The notes under the pieces: model-generated
Seen by the model: the letters and a program-made list of their open reading frames with translations, nothing else
Database searches by the model: none
Told to the model about the DNA's origin: nothing
Position numbers and translations under genes: made by a program
IMG/VR virus record: IMGVR_UViG_3300042691_035814
Span: 36,148-100,147 of that record
Origin: a virus
Strand: one strand, 5' to 3'
DNA length: 64,000 bases
Shown here: positions 36,571 to 45,467 of the stretch, piece by piece
Numbering within the stretch: the stretch's first letter is position 1
Layout: each line of letters starts with the position of its first letter

Positions 36571-36918
36571 ATGAATCTTGGTGAAAAAATCGAAGATATT
36601 ATTAAAAACACAACACATAATATCTTAAATAAAAATAAAAATGTTGACTTACCTGAAGATATCATTGAAACAGATAATTTAGGTGAGGTAATTGAAAAAT
36701 TATCTATTCTACATTGTAGAATGTGGTATTTAGAGGACGCAATAAGTGATGCGACTGATGACTCCGAAATCGCAGAATTAAAACGCAAAATAGACATATG
36801 TTTTAAAGTAAAAAGACCAAAATATGTTCAGGCAATAAATAGAATGGTAGAGAATTCAATAATAACCGGAAAGTCTCTCTTGGAAGATTCGGTTAAGCAC
36901 TACAAAGGTTTTAATTAA
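36571..36918 (+). CDS. DUF4254-like protein
   Basis: 115 residues. LGEVIEKLSILHCRMWYLEDAI and AELKRKIDICFKVKRPKYVQAIN recall DUF4254, often found in Bacteroidota glycan clusters. The function is unknown. It may overlap the previous stop if the ATG at 36556 is used. Confidence 0.6.
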   Translation: MNLGEKIEDIIKNTTHNILNKNKNVDLPEDIIETDNLGEVIEKLSILHCRMWYLEDAISDATDDSEIAELKRKIDICFKVKRPKYVQAINRMVENSIITGKSLLEDSVKHYKGFN

Positions 36919-36920
36919 AA

Positions 36921-37715
36921 ATGAATTTAGTAATAGGGAATACTTCACAAATCAGTCATTACTTTCCAAATTCTTACGAAAAAATTTCTTCAAGGAATAT
37001 TGATTTCAAGTCTATTAAGAACAAGAAATATAAGAGAATTTATCTTACGTTCGCAGAACAAAGAACATTTTTAAATGAAGATGAATCTTTTTTTCTTAAA
37101 ACTAATTTTGATTATACAATTTTTGTTATAGACGAACTAAAAAATTATTGTGATAATATTATAATTTTTTCTACGTCTGAATTATGGAATAATTATGATT
37201 CCGCAGTATCAGTCGATATGAAATATGACTATAACTATTCGCCATATATAAAATCTAAAGAAGTACTATGTAACTACATAAATGAAAAAAAATGCGAGTA
37301 TAAAAATGTAATTATAATTTATCCTTTTAATTTCAATACACCATATAGAAATAAAAACTTTCTTTTTGGGAAAATATTCGATTCTATCATAAATAGAAAA
37401 AAGATAAGTGTTGGTGATTTGAATTTTTATAGGGATTTAATTCACCCTTCGGTTATTGTCAATAATTCAATAGAGACAAATCAAGATTTATTGATTGGAG
37501 GTGGAGAACTAATAAATTTATATGATTTCATAAATGATTTATATGCCCTTTATAATCTCAAATTAAATGATTATATTTTAATGGATAACGTCAATAATCT
37601 TAAAAATAAAAGGGAGAATTACTATTCCAAAATAATATATTCTTCTTATAAAGAATTAATCGATTTAACAAGTAATGATTTACAAAAATATATCCTTGGT
37701 CAAGGACACCATTAA
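36921..37715 (+). CDS. SDR-like NAD-dependent epimerase/dehydratase, divergent
   Basis: 264 residues. The Rossmann glycine loop is poor (VIGNTSQISHYF), but the catalytic SDR elements are visible: Ser in IIFSTSELW and YxxxK in SPYIKSKEVL. The C-terminal LIHPSVIVNNSI and INLYDFINDLYAL match extended-SDR substrate regions. It might be a ketosugar reductase or epimerase for the nucleotide sugar made downstream. The weak cofactor loop leaves activity open. Confidence 0.62.
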   Translation: MNLVIGNTSQISHYFPNSYEKISSRNIDFKSIKNKKYKRIYLTFAEQRTFLNEDESFFLKTNFDYTIFVIDELKNYCDNIIIFSTSELWNNYDSAVSVDMKYDYNYSPYIKSKEVLCNYINEKKCEYKNVIIIYPFNFNTPYRNKNFLFGKIFDSIINRKKISVGDLNFYRDLIHPSVIVNNSIETNQDLLIGGGELINLYDFINDLYALYNLKLNDYILMDNVNNLKNKRENYYSKIIYSSYKELIDLTSNDLQKYILGQGHH

Positions 37716-38835
37716 TGAAAAACATCTATCAGATTTGATAGATTGGTTGAAAACGAACCCAAAATTAACCAAAGGTGAACTAAATGTTGAATTTGAAAAA
37801 AAATGGTCTCAATGGTTAGGTTGTAAATACTCAGTATATCTTAACTCAGGTTCTTCTGCTAATCTTGCGATGATATATTCTTTAATTTTATCTAAGAAGT
37901 TGAAGAATAAAAAAATAATTGTACCATCTGTTTCTTGGGTTACTACGGTTGCTCCCGCAATACAACTTGGACTTGAACCAATAATGTGTGATTGTGATAA
38001 AGATAATTTAGGTTTAGACATTGAACACTTAAAAAAATTGATAATTGAACATAACCCTTCTTGTATAATATTAGTTCATGTTTTAGGAATACCAAATCAC
38101 ATGGATGAGATTCTTTCATTATGTGATGAAAATGACATTTATTTACTTGAAGACACTTGTGAATCCGTTGGTTCAAAATACAAAGAAAAAAAACTAGGTA
38201 CTTTTGGTACAATGTCATCATTTTCATTCTATTTTGGTCACCACATTTCAACTATAGAAGGTGGAATGGTGTCAACAAATGATGAAGATTTTTATCACCT
38301 TTTGTTATCAATTAGAAGTCATGGATGGGATAGGGACTTACCCGAAAATAAGAAAAACAATCTGAGATTAAATTACGAAGTAGATGATTTCAGGGCGTTA
38401 TATACTTTTTATTATCCCGGATTTAATCTTAGAAGTACAGATTTACAAGCATTCATTGGTTTGAAACAAATGGAAACTATTGATGAAATTGTAACAAAAA
38501 GAAAAAATAATTTTGACCTTTATAATAGTTTAATTAAAAATGGTATTTGGAAAATTAAACCACCAATTGAGTCATTTGTTTCAAACTTCGCATATCCCAT
38601 AATTACAGAAAATATAAAGGAATTAGTTAAAGAACTACAAGAAAAAAATGTAGAATGTAGACCACTAATTTGTGGATCAATGTCGGAACAACCATTTTGG
38701 TACGAAAGTTATGGAAAAACAATTTTACCAAATGCAACTAGAGTTCATAATTTGGGATTATATCTACCTAATCATAGTGAACTAACTCAAAATGAAATTG
38801 AATTTATTTCAGATATCGTTAACAAAACACTTTAA
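37675..38835 (+). CDS. DegT/DnrJ-family PLP enzyme with ColD-like active site
   Basis: 386 residues. DegT/DnrJ/EryC1/StrS fold: NSGSSANLAMIYSL, VPSVSWVTTVAPAI, YLLEDTCESVGSKY and FGTMSSFSFYFGHHISTIEGGM. The lysine that normally binds PLP is replaced by His189-His190. ColD (GDP-4-keto-6-deoxymannose 3-dehydratase, His188, about the same length) and RfbH share this change. The substrate of ColD is the product of the next gene (Gmd), so a 3-deoxygenating role toward colitose is plausible. A plain aminotransferase is less likely because the lysine is missing. It overlaps the previous gene by 41 nt. Confidence 0.82.
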   Translation: MIYKNISLVKDTINEKHLSDLIDWLKTNPKLTKGELNVEFEKKWSQWLGCKYSVYLNSGSSANLAMIYSLILSKKLKNKKIIVPSVSWVTTVAPAIQLGLEPIMCDCDKDNLGLDIEHLKKLIIEHNPSCIILVHVLGIPNHMDEILSLCDENDIYLLEDTCESVGSKYKEKKLGTFGTMSSFSFYFGHHISTIEGGMVSTNDEDFYHLLLSIRSHGWDRDLPENKKNNLRLNYEVDDFRALYTFYYPGFNLRSTDLQAFIGLKQMETIDEIVTKRKNNFDLYNSLIKNGIWKIKPPIESFVSNFAYPIITENIKELVKELQEKNVECRPLICGSMSEQPFWYESYGKTILPNATRVHNLGLYLPNHSELTQNEIEFISDIVNKTL

Positions 38836-38855
38836 AAAATAAAAAAAACAAAAAT

Positions 38856-39824
38856 ATGAAAAAAGCTATTATAACAGGTATAAATGGACAAGACGGTTCA
38901 TACTTATCAGAGTTTTTACTTGATAAGGGATACGAAGTTCATGGTACACTTAAAAGAAATTCTGTATCTGAAAATCAAACGGCTAGACTTGATTCTGTAT
39001 ACGATAGAATTATTTTACACTACGCAGATATGACTGATTTGTCATCTCTGATTCGTACTATACAAAAAGTGATGCCTGATGAAATTTATAACTTAGCTGC
39101 ACAGTCTCATGTAAGAATATCTTTTGACCAACCAATTTATACAGCAAACGTGACAGGACTTGGAACATTGAATCTACTTGAGGCGGTAAAACTTGTAAAA
39201 CCTGATATAAAAATTTATCAAGCATCTTCATCGGAAATGTTTGGAAATAATATTGATGACGATGGTTTTCAAAGAGAAACAACGCCTATGTGCCCAGTAT
39301 CACCTTACGGATGTGCAAAAGTTTTTAGTTATAACATAAGTAGAAATTATAGGAACTCATATAATATGTTTATTTCGAATGGAATATTATTTAATCATGA
39401 ATCACCTAAGAGAGGGACAAATTTTGTGACAAATAAAGTTTGTAAAGAAGCGGTAAAGATAAAATTAGGTCTTAGTAAAGAATTAAAACTAGGGAATTTA
39501 AATGCGACGAGAGATTGGGGTCACGCTAAAGACTACGTTGAGGCTATGTGGTTAATATTACAACTCGATAAACCTAATGATTTTGTATGTGCGACAGGAA
39601 TTTCTCATTCGGTACGTGATTTATGTGAATATGTGTTTTCCAAATTAGGTTTAAACTGGGAAGACTATGTTAGTTTAGATGAAAAATTCTTAAGACCTGA
39701 GGAGTTGAACGACCTTAAAGGAGATTCAACTAAATTAAAAACTTTAACTGGTTGGAAACCGGAATATACTTTTGAATCTATGTTAGATGAAATGATAACC
39801 TATTGGTTAGATAAATTAAGTTGA
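38856..39824 (+). CDS. gmd: GDP-mannose 4,6-dehydratase
   Basis: 322 residues. Converts GDP-D-mannose to GDP-4-keto-6-deoxy-D-mannose. Seen: TGINGQDGSYL (NADP Rossmann loop), LKRNS, NLAAQSHVRISFDQP, QASSSEMFG, and catalytic Tyr151-x3-Lys155 (SPYGCAK), followed by NHESPKRGTNFVT and the LGNLNATRDWGHAKDYVEAMW block that is diagnostic for Gmd. Normal length for the short Gmd class. Confidence 0.95.
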   Translation: MKKAIITGINGQDGSYLSEFLLDKGYEVHGTLKRNSVSENQTARLDSVYDRIILHYADMTDLSSLIRTIQKVMPDEIYNLAAQSHVRISFDQPIYTANVTGLGTLNLLEAVKLVKPDIKIYQASSSEMFGNNIDDDGFQRETTPMCPVSPYGCAKVFSYNISRNYRNSYNMFISNGILFNHESPKRGTNFVTNKVCKEAVKIKLGLSKELKLGNLNATRDWGHAKDYVEAMWLILQLDKPNDFVCATGISHSVRDLCEYVFSKLGLNWEDYVSLDEKFLRPEELNDLKGDSTKLKTLTGWKPEYTFESMLDEMITYWLDKLS

Positions 39825-39836
39825 TGAATTTAAATA

Positions 39837-40739
39837 ATGAGAAAATTATTAGTAACTGGTGGAAAAGGGTTAGTGGGTTCCGCAATAAATGCTGAAATAA
39901 AGATAGGAAGGGAATACAATCTAATTAACAGGGAAGAATGTGAAAATATGTTTGATATTTACAAACCTACACACGTAATTCATTGTGCAGGTAAAGTTGG
40001 TGGGATTGGTGGTAATATGAGTTTGAAAGGTGAATTTTTTTATGATAATATCATGATAAACACAAACGTAATAGAATCAGCAAGAAAAAGTGGTGTTAAA
40101 AACTTAATTGCGTTCTTGTCAACATGTATTTTTCCTGATAATATCGAATACCCTCTGACTGAGAAAAAAATTCATTTAGGTCCACCTCATACATCAAATG
40201 ACGCGTATGCTCACGCTAAACGTATGTCTGAGGTACAAATCAGGGCGTATAAAGAACAATATGGTCTAAATTATTCATCAGTTATACCAACTAACATTTA
40301 TGGTCCTAATGATAATTTTTCATTAACGAATGGTCATGTTGTACCTATGTTAATGCATAAGATTTATTTAGCACAAAGAAACAATGAAGATTTAGTCGTA
40401 TGGGGTAGTGGTAAACCACTAAGAGAGTTTATTTATTCAAAAGATATTGCTGAACTTTCAGAATGGGCTGTTGAAAATTATAGTGAACCTGAACCAATAA
40501 TATTTTCTAATTCAGAAGAGATAAGTATTTCAGATTTAGTTGATTTATTAGTTAAAGAGTTTAACTTTAAAGGTAAAGTAAAATTTGATTCAACTAAACC
40601 TGATGGACAATTTAGAAAACCGTCAGATAATAGTAAATTAAAATCATATCTACCCGAATTTCAATTTACACCAATAGAAATTGGAATAAAAGAAACGGTA
40701 AAATGGTTTATTGAAAACTATGAGAATGTAAGAAAATAA
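39837..40739 (+). CDS. fcl: GDP-L-fucose synthase (or GDP-colitose synthase)
   Basis: 300 residues. Epimerase/reductase acting on the Gmd product. Fcl hallmarks: VTGGKGLVGSAI, CAGKVGGIGGNM, STCIFP, catalytic Tyr124-x3-Lys128 (NDAYAHAK), and VIPTNIYGPNDNF. Fcl and ColC are close homologues, so with the ColD-like gene the end product could be GDP-L-fucose or GDP-L-colitose. The three fucosyltransferase-like genes favour fucose. Confidence 0.92.
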   Translation: MRKLLVTGGKGLVGSAINAEIKIGREYNLINREECENMFDIYKPTHVIHCAGKVGGIGGNMSLKGEFFYDNIMINTNVIESARKSGVKNLIAFLSTCIFPDNIEYPLTEKKIHLGPPHTSNDAYAHAKRMSEVQIRAYKEQYGLNYSSVIPTNIYGPNDNFSLTNGHVVPMLMHKIYLAQRNNEDLVVWGSGKPLREFIYSKDIAELSEWAVENYSEPEPIIFSNSEEISISDLVDLLVKEFNFKGKVKFDSTKPDGQFRKPSDNSKLKSYLPEFQFTPIEIGIKETVKWFIENYENVRK

Positions 40740-40747
40740 TTTTTATA

Positions 40748-40879
40748 TTATCTACCCTGTCCTCTATATTTTTTCGCTCCTCTATCGTGTCTGTTTCTAG
40801 ATTTAGCCGCTTTACCGGACTTTCTCTTACCGAAACTGATTTTTACAGAACCTGAACCTGTATTTTTACCTTTAGCCAT
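40748..40879 (-). CDS. Small strongly basic protein (leftward)
   Basis: 43 residues from the ATG at 40879, with about 16 Lys/Arg and many Gly/Ser (AKGKNTGSGSVKISFGKRK ... RGAKKYRGQGR). A longer reading frame upstream is unlikely. It has the recurring ATATTTAT motif in its own orientation. Likely a nucleic-acid-binding or DNA-condensing protein. It is convergent with the fucose-synthase gene. Confidence 0.65.
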   Translation of the reverse strand: MAKGKNTGSGSVKISFGKRKSGKAAKSRNRHDRGAKKYRGQGR

Positions 40880-40892
40880 AATTATTTTTAAA

Positions 40893-40900
40893 ATAAATAT
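40893..40900 (-). promoter_or_regulatory. ATATTTAT motif on the minus strand, 13 nt upstream of a leftward start
   Basis: Reads ATATTTAT on the minus strand before the leftward basic-protein gene. The motif follows the orientation of its gene, which argues that it is a directional signal and not only A/T bias. Confidence 0.5.
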
Positions 40901-40921
40901 GGTATTCCCAACTTTTTTCCT

Positions 40922-40929
40922 TATTTTTG
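40922..40929 (+). promoter_or_regulatory. Candidate host-type -7 element (TATTTTTG)
   Basis: Matches TAnnTTTG, 25 nt before the start at 40955. The sequence around the expected -33 position does not contain TTTG, so the support is partial. Confidence 0.3.
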
Positions 40930-40954
40930 TGAAAATCAATTAAAATATCACAAT

Positions 40955-42817
40955 ATGGAAGATTTACTAACCCAACGAATCAATTACGCCAGTATAAACG
41001 TATTTAAGAATTACTGTCCATTAGAGAACAGAAAAGAATATATTTCTGACCCTATCAGTGGAATGGATGATTTTTTTATACAACCAGCAATAGTACGGAA
41101 TATTAATACTAATAAAGTTAAATCCACTTACTTACATTATCCCAAAAATAAAAAAAGAACAAAATATTTTTACTCTGATAATCCAAATGGTGAAAACATA
41201 AATCTTTTTGTGTGTTCAAAAAAACTCCGTTCAACCGATAACATACATGTCTATGATGATACTACTTTCATAACCGATAAAGAAAGACAAATAAAAAGAC
41301 ATTTTGGTAACCCCTTTTCGTCTGTTCATTTTACAACAATAGAAAGGTCAATAAGAAGACATGGGGATAAGGTAACATTCAAATTATATGTTCACAATAA
41401 AATGCGGGATGTTAACGAAATTTATTTTAAAAAGAGTTATCGAGTTATTTCATTAACAGTGAATATGGTGACAGGTAATTTTACAATAAGTAACATTCAA
41501 GATGGTAGAAATATAAAACAAAAAAGATTTAGGGTTAATTCATTTTTAGAGTTAGAACAAATGGTAAAAACGAATAACACTCCTTTCAATATTTCCAATT
41601 ATACAGATAGAGGGATAGTACAAGAGAAATTAGACATAAAAAAAATATTTGATAACAAAATATTCTATAAGGTCGTATCGGATGTTTTCAATGTACCTAA
41701 TATAAATGAAAAAAACATTTTTGATAATTTACTAAAGTTTTTCATTGAAACCAAAAAAATTAAAACACCAGATAACTATAAAGACCTATTAATTTATCAT
41801 TACCCTACGGAGAAATATTTGAAAAAGAATGATAGAAAATTAATCACGTCTATTTTAGATTTTTATGGAATAAAATCAAAAGTTCTTAATAAATTTTTAC
41901 ACAAGTATACCCAAATCAATATACCTGCACTTGCTAGGTTGTGTTATTTGTTTGGTGACAATTTTCAGAAATATGTTGGTAATATAAACCCTGACGCATT
42001 TATTAGTTTAAATAATCCGGACACTTGGATTATGAATGCAAGTATGTTCAAAGCAAATTTCTTTCAGTTTAAAAATCACAACTATAAAATAAGTGAAGAA
42101 GAAAAAGATAATATATTGAAAATAATAATTGGTGGTAGAAAGAAGTTTGTAAATAGGGATAACCATCTTCATATTGATGAAGAGTTTGTAAATCTTTTAT
42201 CAGACCATTTCAATATGTTACAAAAAATAAGAGAATATGACCCTCAAATAAAAATGAGAGCAACGGATTATACTACCTTCCATAATGAACATCAGGAATT
42301 AGCGAAAATGGTTGCAGCAATTAATAAGGGTTGGGTTACCGAATATAAGTTTAATCAACAAATGTTAGATGATGTTCAAAAACCTGTAGATTTAAAAATA
42401 GAACTTGATAATTGTAGTTATGGTGAAATAACTTTTTATCCAGTAATATTAAAGAGAGAAGAAGAATATATTGAGGAAGGTAATTTTATGCATCATTGTG
42501 TTGCAACTTATGCGGATAAAGATAAATCAATCATAATATCTATAAGAACTGAAGATAAATCTGATAGAATAACTTGTGAAATTGATTGTCAAACAGGACA
42601 ATGTATTCAAGCAAGACACTTTTGTAACAAACCAGCACCAGGTGATATGGAACTAGCGTTAAATGAAATATTAGTAAAGACAAAAAAATATGCTAGATTG
42701 GGGATGTTACATAATATTGAAAAAAGAAAAGTACCAATCATCATTAATGGTGTTGAAATATATAGAGAAATTGAACCAACACTTCAAGAACATCTATTTG
42801 ATATTTTACCGATTTAA
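40955..42817 (+). CDS. PcfJ-like protein
   Basis: 620 residues. The C-terminal part has the PcfJ pattern: YPVILKREEEYIEEGNFMHHCVATYADK, SIIISIRTEDKSDRITCEID and QARHFCNKPAPGDME. The middle (about 265-350: YPTEKYLKKNDRKLITSILDF...GIKSKVL...LCYLFGDN) is shared with the next gene. PcfJ proteins occur in conjugative elements and phages; their function is unknown. Confidence 0.75.
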   Translation: MEDLLTQRINYASINVFKNYCPLENRKEYISDPISGMDDFFIQPAIVRNINTNKVKSTYLHYPKNKKRTKYFYSDNPNGENINLFVCSKKLRSTDNIHVYDDTTFITDKERQIKRHFGNPFSSVHFTTIERSIRRHGDKVTFKLYVHNKMRDVNEIYFKKSYRVISLTVNMVTGNFTISNIQDGRNIKQKRFRVNSFLELEQMVKTNNTPFNISNYTDRGIVQEKLDIKKIFDNKIFYKVVSDVFNVPNINEKNIFDNLLKFFIETKKIKTPDNYKDLLIYHYPTEKYLKKNDRKLITSILDFYGIKSKVLNKFLHKYTQINIPALARLCYLFGDNFQKYVGNINPDAFISLNNPDTWIMNASMFKANFFQFKNHNYKISEEEKDNILKIIIGGRKKFVNRDNHLHIDEEFVNLLSDHFNMLQKIREYDPQIKMRATDYTTFHNEHQELAKMVAAINKGWVTEYKFNQQMLDDVQKPVDLKIELDNCSYGEITFYPVILKREEEYIEEGNFMHHCVATYADKDKSIIISIRTEDKSDRITCEIDCQTGQCIQARHFCNKPAPGDMELALNEILVKTKKYARLGMLHNIEKRKVPIIINGVEIYREIEPTLQEHLFDILPI

Positions 42818-42855
42818 AACTACAAAAAGTCATAATGTCCATATATATTTTATAT

Positions 42856-44247
42856 ATGGATATTTTATTTAAACATAGGCAAGAAAAAAGAGAAAAGAAA
42901 TCTAATAAAAATAAATCAACGTGTGATATTGAAATTCGAGGAGATAAGAAGTTTTTAGAGTACAACGGATATTTTTACACTGAATTTAATGCGTTTAATA
43001 AAAAAAAGTCAATCACGTTTCATCACGGGTTTATTTTAGATATTGTTACCGGAGATATTCATTTATCTTATAAAATAAACAATCACAATTTGACTGATGA
43101 AAAATTATTTAGAGATTTAATAAAAAACAAAAAAAATAATTTCAGACAGTTAGAAGATTTAACTGAATCAGGTTTATTAAAAGGTGAAAGAAAACACAAG
43201 TATTGGGGTGTAAAATATGAAAAGGCCACTGATAAAATTTTTGAAATAATTTATAATAAACTAAAAGAAAATTTCAAATCAGATTTCTACAAAAACAAAA
43301 TATACAAAGAAAAATATTCTGTTAATCCTTTTTACGATTTAATAATTGATTACCACTTAGATTGCAAAAATATTAAACCTCATGACGGGGTTTATTTTGA
43401 TATACAAAATAGTTATCCCAAAACAAAATGGTTGAAAAAAAATGATTATAAATTTTTACCCGCAGTTCTTGATGAATTAGGAATAAAATCAAAATATATA
43501 ATTTCAGAATTAAACACAACAAAACAACAAGTACAGATAAGTTCATTAAAATTTTTATGTAATCTTTTTGGTGACAATTATATGGATTACTTAAAAAAAA
43601 TTGATTGGAAAAAAAATTGTTTTGAGGTATCACCAAATAAAAAGGGCCATGTTTTAAAAAATGAATTTGAGAAAAACAACATGGTTAGACTAATAAACAA
43701 TTGGGAAAAGATATCGATGATGAATGAGACTCTTATATACTCAATAAATAAAATTTTGAATACAAGATTGTTTTTGGAAACTAAAGGAATAAACTTAAGG
43801 TTTATCGCTAAAAATGATTTAGAGTTTGAAAATTTATTGTCACAATGGTCTTCAGTAAGAAGACATTATAACAGAGGATATAAAGTTCGATATGATTTAC
43901 CAATTGATTTTGTTAAAATGATTGAAGAAGAGATAATAGTTAATAATTTATCATTTAAACCAAAACTAATTATCTCTGAAGAAGAATTCGCATTAGAAGG
44001 AATTAAAATGAAAAATTGTATGTCAAATCAATTTGTTCATGGTGCAATTTATTTATACGTCTCTTTAGAACACAAAAGGAAAAGGATTAATTTACAATAT
44101 AGAAAAGGATTATTAATTCAATCCTATGGTAAAGCGAATACCGCAGTTGACAATATTTTTCAGGAACCAATAAAAGTATTAACAGACAGGTTTCTGAAAA
44201 ACCCTGAAATTCAATGGAAACGAGAAAAGTACGATATTATTAAGTAA
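42856..44247 (+). CDS. PcfJ-like paralogue of the preceding gene
   Basis: 463 residues from the ATG at 42856 (a start at 42835 would add 7 residues). Shares the middle block (YPKTKWLKKNDYKFLPAVLDELGIKSKYI ... LCNLFGDNYMDYL) and a C-terminal block ISEEEFALEGIKMKNCMSN ... YLYVSLEHKRKRINLQYRKG. Its conserved His in HHC is changed (KNCM). A diverged tandem duplicate. Confidence 0.72.
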   Translation: MDILFKHRQEKREKKSNKNKSTCDIEIRGDKKFLEYNGYFYTEFNAFNKKKSITFHHGFILDIVTGDIHLSYKINNHNLTDEKLFRDLIKNKKNNFRQLEDLTESGLLKGERKHKYWGVKYEKATDKIFEIIYNKLKENFKSDFYKNKIYKEKYSVNPFYDLIIDYHLDCKNIKPHDGVYFDIQNSYPKTKWLKKNDYKFLPAVLDELGIKSKYIISELNTTKQQVQISSLKFLCNLFGDNYMDYLKKIDWKKNCFEVSPNKKGHVLKNEFEKNNMVRLINNWEKISMMNETLIYSINKILNTRLFLETKGINLRFIAKNDLEFENLLSQWSSVRRHYNRGYKVRYDLPIDFVKMIEEEIIVNNLSFKPKLIISEEEFALEGIKMKNCMSNQFVHGAIYLYVSLEHKRKRINLQYRKGLLIQSYGKANTAVDNIFQEPIKVLTDRFLKNPEIQWKREKYDIIK

Positions 44248-44287
44248 TTTTTTTTTCCGAATATTTTTTGTTATATTTTTTACATAA

Positions 44288-44581
44288 ATGGGTAATGATA
44301 TAAACATAGGTTCCGATTATTTTAGTGTAAAGTCAAGTACAATCGTTCAAATGAACGAGGAATTTGTTGTTTATAGTGAAGATGGACCGGTGGTCTTGAG
44401 GACATTAATCACCGCTGATTTTGAAAACATACCTAAAAAGTATCACGAAATTTTTATAAATGTATTAACATCAAAATACATGAATAAAGTTAATTTTGGT
44501 GAAAATCCATTTTCTGAGTGTAAACCGTTAATTAAAAGAAAATGGTGGCAATTTTGGAAATCACAATATTTTACTAAATAA
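44288..44581 (+). CDS. Small hypothetical protein
   Basis: 97 residues. Beta-rich N-terminus, C-terminal basic-aromatic tail IKRKWWQFWKSQYFTK that could touch a membrane or nucleic acid. The upstream spacer has a T-rich tract and TTATATTTTTTA. No family recognised. Confidence 0.55.
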   Translation: MGNDINIGSDYFSVKSSTIVQMNEEFVVYSEDGPVVLRTLITADFENIPKKYHEIFINVLTSKYMNKVNFGENPFSECKPLIKRKWWQFWKSQYFTK

Positions 44582-44592
44582 AACAATAATTT

Positions 44593-44850
44593 ATGCCAAC
44601 ATTTTATGCTGAAGACATCAATATTGATGTAAACGAATTTTTAAGTTCATGTAATAGCGGAGAAATTCAAGAATTGATTGAAGCACTAATTCATGATGGT
44701 CACATTGAAAAACCACGTGAGAAATCCAACGAAAAGATGAGTGCGGGGGAACAAATTTTTGAACACAAATTAAGTAAACTACACGGTATGTGGAATCGTC
44801 TTTCAAAAGAAGACGAAGAAACAATCGTTAAAATCGCAGATAAATTTTAA
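44593..44850 (+). CDS. Small conserved hypothetical protein
   Basis: 85 residues, helical and charged. The stop overlaps the next start by one base (TAATG). Function unknown. Confidence 0.6.
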   Translation: MPTFYAEDINIDVNEFLSSCNSGEIQELIEALIHDGHIEKPREKSNEKMSAGEQIFEHKLSKLHGMWNRLSKEDEETIVKIADKF

Positions 44851-45467
44851 TGAAAGTTCTTGAATTATTCGCGGGTAGTCGGTCTGTTGGCAAAGCAGCA
44901 GAAAAACTAGGTATGGAGGTATTCTCTTCAGATTTGATTCAATTTGAGGGAATACATTATCCTGTAAGTATTTTAGATTTTGATGTTACTAAAGTACCAT
45001 TTAAACCTAATATAATATGGGCATCACCACCATGTACTGGTTTTAGTGTTGCCGCTATTGGTCACCATTGGGGTGGAGGAAAAGGTGCGTACATACCTAA
45101 AACTGAAACCGCTAGATTGGGTATTGAATTAGTTAAGAAGACATTAGAACTTATTGAACATTTTGAACCGGAGTTTTGGTTTATAGAAAATCCAAGAGGT
45201 GTTCTCCGTAAAATGCCGTTTATGGGTAAGTACAAAAGGAACACTGTCACTTACTGTCAATATGGTGATGAAAGGATGAAACCAACAGATATTTGGACTA
45301 ATAGTGAATTATGGGTTCCTCGGAAAATGTGTAAAAATGGCTCACCGTGTCACGTTGCAGCACCAAGGGGATCAAAGACAGGTACACAAGGTAGGTCAAA
45401 CGCATATGAAAGAAGTAAGATACCTGACGAATTATGTATAGAAGTACTTAAAAGTTGTCTATTATGA
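44850..45467 (+). CDS. DNA cytosine-C5 methyltransferase (short)
   Basis: 205 residues. Motif I LELFAGSRSVGKA, catalytic PC in SPPCTGFS (Cys62), motif VI ENP (about 113-115). Usual Dcm enzymes exceed 300 residues, so the target-recognition region and motifs IX-X are missing or very reduced. A short phage-type enzyme is possible. It may protect phage DNA from restriction. Confidence 0.8.
   Translation: MKVLELFAGSRSVGKAAEKLGMEVFSSDLIQFEGIHYPVSILDFDVTKVPFKPNIIWASPPCTGFSVAAIGHHWGGGKGAYIPKTETARLGIELVKKTLELIEHFEPEFWFIENPRGVLRKMPFMGKYKRNTVTYCQYGDERMKPTDIWTNSELWVPRKMCKNGSPCHVAAPRGSKTGTQGRSNAYERSKIPDELCIEVLKSCLL

Noticed and set aside
26906-40739. Glycan operon as a host prophage-flanking or contaminating host segment
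   Set aside because: It is flanked on both sides by phage-like small genes, keeps the same dense overlaps and base composition, and no integrase, attachment site or transposase is visible. I cannot exclude an older transfer from a host.
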